A program made the translations under genes and the position numbers. The notes beneath the pieces were generated by a model. The model searched no databases. It saw only the letters and a program-made list of their open reading frames with translations, and was not told the origin of the DNA. Below are positions 59,265 to 64,000 of a stretch of DNA of 64,000 bases, one piece after another. Source of the DNA: Carettochelys insculpta. Lineage: Eukaryota; Chordata; Testudines; Carettochelyidae. The stretch spans positions 3,298,001 through 3,362,000 of the forward strand of contig NC_134138.1 in NCBI RefSeq assembly GCF_033958435.1, read 5' to 3'. Within the stretch, counting starts at the first letter, position 1; each line of letters starts with the position of its first letter.

Positions 59265-59790
59265 AACAAGAAGGCCTGTGGCCCCTTATAGACTAACATA
59301 TCTTGCAGCATAAGCTTTCGTGGGCAAAGACCCGCTTCATCAGATGCATGAGTAGGGGGGCGGTGTCAGAGGGGTATTTAAAGAGTGGAGTCCCAGGAAG
59401 AGGGAGGGCCGGAGCTGACAAGGTCTATTCAGCAAGGTGGAAATGGCCCAGTCCCAAAAGCAGTTATCAAAAGAGGAAAATCCAAGTCAGATCAGATGGG
59501 GGATGTGAACCTTTGTCAGAGTCTAACTTGTTTTGCCCTCTTTTGGTAAGTACTGTTGATACCGGGCCATTTCCGCCTGGCTGAATAGACCTCGTCAGCT
59601 CCGGCCCTCCCTCTTACTGGGACTCTGCTCTTTAAATACCCCTCTGAAACCACCCCCCCCAACTCATGCACCTGACAAAGCGGGTCTTTGCCCACAAAAG
59701 CTTATGCTCCAAAATCTCTGTTAGTCTATAAGGTGCCACAGGACTTCTTGTTGTTCTCGAAGCTACAGACTAACATGGCTCCTCTCTGAT
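59265..59790. mobile_element. Penelope-like tail inverted dimer (foldback)
   Basis: The left arm AACAAGAAGGCCTGTGGCCC, CTTTCGTGGGCAAAGACCCG and GGCCGGAGCTGACAAGG is mirrored by the right arm CTCGTCAGCTCCGGCCCTC, GCGGGTCTTTGCCCAC and AAGGTGCCACAGGACTTCTT, with the centre near 59530. The exact 13-bp duplication ATATGCCAAGAAC at 59252-59264 and 59791-59803 shows it was inserted as one unit. Confidence 0.88.
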
Positions 59791-59958
59791 ATATGCCAAG
59801 AACGAATCATGCCAAACCAACCAAATTTCCTTCTTTGAGCGAGTGGCTGGGGAGAAGCTGGGGAGCAGCGCTATATCTAAAGAACACTTTTTGCATTGTG
59901 ATGCCAAAAAAGGCTATTCCTCCAAATCAGCTGCTGGTATGGCATTCTGACACACCAG

Positions 59959-60669
59959 AGCCGTGTCTACACGTGCACGCTACTTCGAAGTAGCGGCACT
60001 AACTTCGAAATAGTGCCCGTCACGGCTATACGCGCCGGGCGCTATTTCGAAGTTAACTTCGACGTTAGGCGGCGAGACGTCGAAGTCGCTAACCCCATGA
60101 GGGGATAGGAATAGCGCCCTACTTTGACGTTCAACGTCGAAGTAGGGACCGTGTAGTCGTTGCGCGTCCCGCAACTTCGAAATAGCGGGGTCCGCCATGG
60201 CGGCCATCAGCTGAGGGGTTGAGAGATGCTCTCTCTCCAGCCCCTGCGGGGCTCTATGGTCACCGTGGGCAGCAGCCCTTAGCCCAGGGCTTCTGGCTGC
60301 TGCTGCGGCAGCTGGGGATCCATGCTGCATGCACAGGGTCTGCAACCAGTTGTCGGCTCTGTGTATCTTGTGTTGTTTAGTGCAACTGTGTCTGGGAGGG
60401 GCCCTTTAAGGGAGCGGCTTGCTGTTCAGTCCGCCCTGTGACCCTGTCTGCAGCTGTGCCTGGCACCCTTTTTTCGATGTGTGCTACTTTGGCGTGTAGA
60501 TGTTCCCTCGCAGCGCCTATTTCGATGTGGTGCCGCGCAACGTCGAAGTTGAACATCGACGTTGCCAGCCCTGGAGGACGTGTAGATGTTACTCATCGAA
60601 ATAGCCTATTTCGATGTTGCTACATCGAGATAAGCTATTTCGATGTTGGCTTCACGTGTAGACGTAGCC
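59959..60669 (+). mobile_element. T element copy with CAG target duplication
   Basis: 711 bp from AGCCGTGTCTACACGTGCAC to CTTCACGTGTAGACGTAGCC, flanked by CAG (59956-59958 and 60670-60672). The small conserved frame is on the minus strand (60345-59980, 121 codons), the longest version with 54606-54971. Confidence 0.9.
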
Positions 60670-62640
60670 CAGCATGCCCCACATTGCTGCCTTTCAGAAT
60701 TAGCTACCAGTGTTCCTGGAGCTCATCCACGGAGGTGGGGATTCACTTGGTCCTAGGGGGAGCTAGTTCTGAGTCTGGGGCTTCACCTGTCAGATTTGAC
60801 TCCCTGACAACCTCTCCTTGGTCCTGGAGACAATCCCTGGTCCCTGTGCAGTGCCCCACCTTCACACAGCCTCTACGCACACATAAGGGGCAACCAGCTC
60901 TGACAAACACCTGCTTCTTGGTACAGCACCACCACCGTCCACACCCTCTCCCGACACTCAATACCACAAGCATCTACATGTACATTTGCACGCTGCCCAG
61001 AGGCACAGCAGCAACATACACACCCCACCTTTACACACACACACACACATCCTTTCACACAGCACCTCCACACACACACACCCCCTTGGCCCTACGCACC
61101 ACACTGGCTCCAATGTTGCTATCTTGGCTCTGCACCCAGTGCTGTCAGCACACCCACCTGCCCCCTGCCCTTCCCCGTTTCTTTTGTGACCCCACGACCA
61201 CCCGCTGCAGGCATCTGCTAGCGGCACAGTCCCACTTGAGGCAGGAGAGACAAGGTATGGTGGGTACACCCCACACAGCCCCCTCCCCCTGCCAGCATAA
61301 GCAGTGTGTTGTTACTGTTGCTGTTACTGTGATTATTTATGTACTTTCCATTGTTCTACAAACTAACTACCATGAATACATGAGGGGTGCAATTTTATAT
61401 TCTTGCCTCAGGTGCAGAATTAGCTAGTTAGGGTACTGAGATTGTCACAGAACCTACTACTGGAGAGACCAAGAAGGATTTTTATTCTGGAGTAAAAATG
61501 AGTTTGTTCTGCTCTGAATACATCAGCACAGAGATCTCTCCTGAAATAGAGGTGCTGGTCAATTTCACAGCTGAATCAGTTGCTCATAAACTTCACAATT
61601 ACTGACATTTACTATGCTTATGGTTATACTAGAGAGGTTTGTGACATAGTAGGGCATGCAACAAACTAAACATGGATCAAATGCATCAACGTTTCAAATC
61701 CATCACAGAATACACCACCTTGAAGAGCGAGTACAGACACATGTTCAAAATATTCTTTAACTCAACTATTTCTAACTATTCATAGCCCGAAATCAGCCAC
61801 ACATGCAACGTTTGGTTCAGGTCTCCGAATGTTGCTTTTCATGTTATGAATTTCACATCTGTAACAATATTTTACAAGTATGATTTTATTAAATAATTGA
61901 ACCAATAAATAATTGAAATTCAATGGATCGATTGCAAAATGCAAAGGAGAATAAATAGCACCTTACAGGATTAGAAGGAAACATGGGCCTGCAGTTGTAC
62001 AAAAAGATGGGCAAGTTGAGGGAGGCAGCTCCAGAAAACAGACTCCTCTCCTTGCCAACCCCTTGGGGCAGAGATGCTGCATTTAAACCATGTTCCAGCT
62101 GGCTCCATCCTTCTGTCCCTGACCTTGCACAGCAGGGGATGGGGGGCTACCTGCCAGCCCAGGCAGGCCAGGAAGCAGCACTGTAGCTGTTTCTCAGCAT
62201 GAAGACTCCTGTGGGGTCAGCATTTCCCCTCACAGCCGCTCTGCAGAGCAACCATGGGAGCAGGAGGAACTGACCAAGCCTGTGCCAGGCTGGGACTCAG
62301 GCAGCTTTGACCAAGGAGGCTCGGCACCCTATTGCAAAAGGGTTACTAGGTAAAGGACTGACAAAGGGCCTTACTGCCGGGCCACCTCTGGGGAACTTTA
62401 CTGGGAACATTCAGACAGGGTCACCCTACAGAAGAGAGAACACCCCTGAGGCGCAGCGTGTCTGTAACAGTACCCACTCGTTCCCACCGCAGTACCACCG
62501 GGCTCAGCAACCTTGGAGGCAGTGTTGAAAACTGACCTTCCATCCTCTCCAGCCTGAGTGCCGGTGATACTTTTAAAAGCCACTAGGGGTCCTTCTGACA
62601 ACAGCTCCGTGAATAAACACGCGAGGAGGCAGGGCTCTCC
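60670..62640. other. Unrecognised sequence with CA-rich tracts
   Basis: Contains ACACACAC tracts (about 61018-61082). 61430-61980 is AT-rich and looks single copy. The 329-codon frame over 60438-61427 begins inside a T element and runs into the CA tract, so it is not treated as a gene. Confidence 0.5.
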
Positions 62641-63123
62641 CGCTCGGGGAGGGGGTTGGCCGTGTGAGACGGGCTTTTCCTACTCCCCAGGCGGCCTGGC
62701 TCTGTGCCAGCACCCGGCTGCCTGGGGGGAGGAAGGGCGGGGCTGAGCTCCCGCCTCACCTGCTGTTCTTGGCACGCGTGCCGGCTCCGCGGAGCCCTAG
62801 CACGTCACACACGCTCCCGTTCGGGCTGCTGGCGCCTGGCCCTTGTACCGGGGCTGTGGCGCACTCCGGCATCCACCCACCGGCCAGAGGCGCAGGGCGC
62901 CGGCTCCCCCCGCCCCCCACGGGATTGCACACCGCCGGGCCGGGCGGGAAAGCCCCGTCTCTGGCGGGACCGGGGAGGGGCGGGGGGGGGGATCACTTGT
63001 TCATCCCTCAGCACAGCAGCGCGCGCCCTTCCCGCCCAAATAACGGCCGCGCCCCTCCTAGGCAGGCGGGCGAGCGGAGCGCCGAGCGCTCGATGTGCTC
63101 CGGCGCCATTTTCCAGGAAGCGG
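62640..63123 (+). promoter_or_regulatory. CpG-rich TATA-less promoter-like island and possible first exon
   Basis: CpG-dense. GC boxes at about 62734 (AAGGGCGGGGCTGAG) and 62974 (GGGGAGGGGCGGGG), an NRF1-like GCGCGCGC near 63019, an E2F-like CTTCCCGCCCAAAT near 63029, and a YY1-like GGCGCCATTTTCC at 63102-63114. On the + strand an ATG at 63093 (MCSGAIFQEA) runs into a good donor GTGAGA at 63124. The gene could not be named; the start codon and exon are suggestions. Confidence 0.5.
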
Positions 63124-63198
63124 GTGAGAGGCCGGAGGGCGGCGGCGCGGCAGGGCCGGGGGCGCGGGGAGCAGCGGTGCGGTGCGGTGCGCTCGGCT

Positions 63199-64000
63199 TA
63201 GGGTGTGTGTGTTTGGCTGGGGGGTGGTGGGGAGCGCAGGCCCGGGGGGGGGTGTTTGTGGCTGGGGGGCGGTGGGGAGCGCAGGCCCGGGGGGGGGTGT
63301 TTGTGGCTGGGGGGCGGTGGGGAGCGCAGGGCCGGGGGCGGTGTTTGTGACTGGGGTGCGGTGGGTGGCGCAGGGCCGGGGGGGTTTTTGTGGCTGGGGG
63401 GCGGTGGAGAGCGCAGGGCCGGGGGGGGTGTTTGTGACTGGGGGGCGGTGGGGGGCGCAGGGCCAGGGGGGGTGTTTGTCACTAGGGGGCGGTGGAGAGC
63501 GCAGGGCCGGGGGGGGGTGTTTGTGACTGGGGGGCGGTGGGGAGCGCGGGGCCGGGGGGGGTGTTTGTGACTGGGGAGCGGTGGGGAGCGCGGGGCCGGG
63601 GGGGTGTTTGTGACTGGGGGGCGGTGAGGAGCGCGGGGCCGGGGGGGGGTGTTTGTGACTGGGGAGCGGTGGGGAGCGCGGGGCGGGGGGGGGTGTTTGT
63701 GACTGGGGGGCGGTGGTGACCACGGGGCGGGGGGGGGTGTTTGTGACTGGGGGGCGGTGAGGAGCGCGGGGCCGGGGGGGGGTGTTTGTGACTGGGGAGC
63801 GGTGGGGAGCGCGGGGCCGGGGGGGTGTTTGTGACTGGGGGGCGGTGAGGAGCGCGGGGCCGGGGGGGGGTGTTTGTGACTGGGGAGCGGTGGGGAGCGC
63901 GGGGCCGGGGGGGTGTTTGTGACTGGGGGGCGGTGAGGAGCGCGGGGCCGGGGGGGGGTGTTTGTGACTGGGGAGCGGTGGGGAGCGCGGGGCTGGGGGG
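63199..64000. repeat. G-rich 44-46 bp minisatellite running off the window
   Basis: More than 15 units of GTGTTTGTGACTGGGG, GCGGTGGGGAGCGC and a GGGGCCGGGGGGG run. From about 63550 the units alternate (GGGGGGCGGTGAGGAGCG, then GGGGAGCGGTGGGGAGCG), making a period near 90 bp. It directly follows the possible donor at 63124. Confidence 0.95.

Noticed and set aside
60438..61427. 329-codon open frame on the + strand
   Set aside because: Starts inside a T element, passes through a CA-rich tract and has no domain.
62771..62872. Possible TONSL exon 1 on the - strand (ATG to a GTGAGG donor)
   Set aside because: The peptide does not resemble the TONSL N-terminus; only the donor looks good.
63058..63723. 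221-codon Pro-rich frame on the - strand
   Set aside because: Entirely a product of the G-rich minisatellite and its repeat period.

Overview
The window looks like nuclear DNA of a hidden-necked (cryptodiran) turtle. It has spliced vertebrate genes with GT-AG introns. Its interspersed repeats are CR1 LINEs, tRNA-derived SINEs of the turtle Cry type (56.68-57.40 kb and 22.85-23.01 kb), Penelope-like elements, Ty3/Gypsy LTR elements, and many foldback MITEs rich in TTCGAA. No species name can be given from sequence alone.

Two protein genes can be read exon by exon, and they face each other tail to tail. VPS28 (ESCRT-I subunit) is on the + strand at 1111-6404; its first coding exon lies left of the window. 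TONSL (replication-fork and histone-reader scaffold) is on the - strand. I could place 25 coding exons of it from 22053 down to 7893, all with intact frame and GT-AG junctions. Only the short first coding exon was not found. The two polyadenylation signals are about 350 bases apart. TONSL is intact, but VPS28 carries two lesions: an intron donor reading AT instead of GT after 2502, and a one-base deletion that puts a TAG in the exon 4877-4929. Either the assembly has errors here or this copy is damaged.

From 22 to 62 kb the window is a repeat jungle with no host exon I could recognise. 22.5-28.5 kb holds a CCCCATCA satellite, a Cry SINE, an AT-rich fragment with an intact hAT-like transposase ORF, a Gypsy element whose LTR has grown a 52-bp minisatellite, and a CR1 endonuclease fragment. 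28.8-55.4 kb holds nested and duplicated repeats. A Penelope-like element with a nested LINE exists as two inverted copies (33.2-35.9 and 48.5-54.2 kb). An unclassified Y-X repeat occurs three times. A young Gypsy element sits in one Penelope copy, and its empty site survives in the other. Several foldback DNA transposons share the end GGCTACGTCTACACGTG and make 3-bp target duplications. 36-40 kb and 57.4-62.6 kb are mostly unrecognised sequence.

At the right end (62.64-63.13 kb) a CpG-rich, TATA-less promoter-like island with GC boxes and a YY1-like site precedes a G-rich 44-46 bp minisatellite that runs off the window. It is probably the 5' end of the next gene, which I could not name.

The most unusual items are the foldback transposon group (T, MITE-a, b, c) with shared ends, 3-bp duplications, repeated internal end-boxes and a small conserved reading frame, and the doubly broken VPS28.
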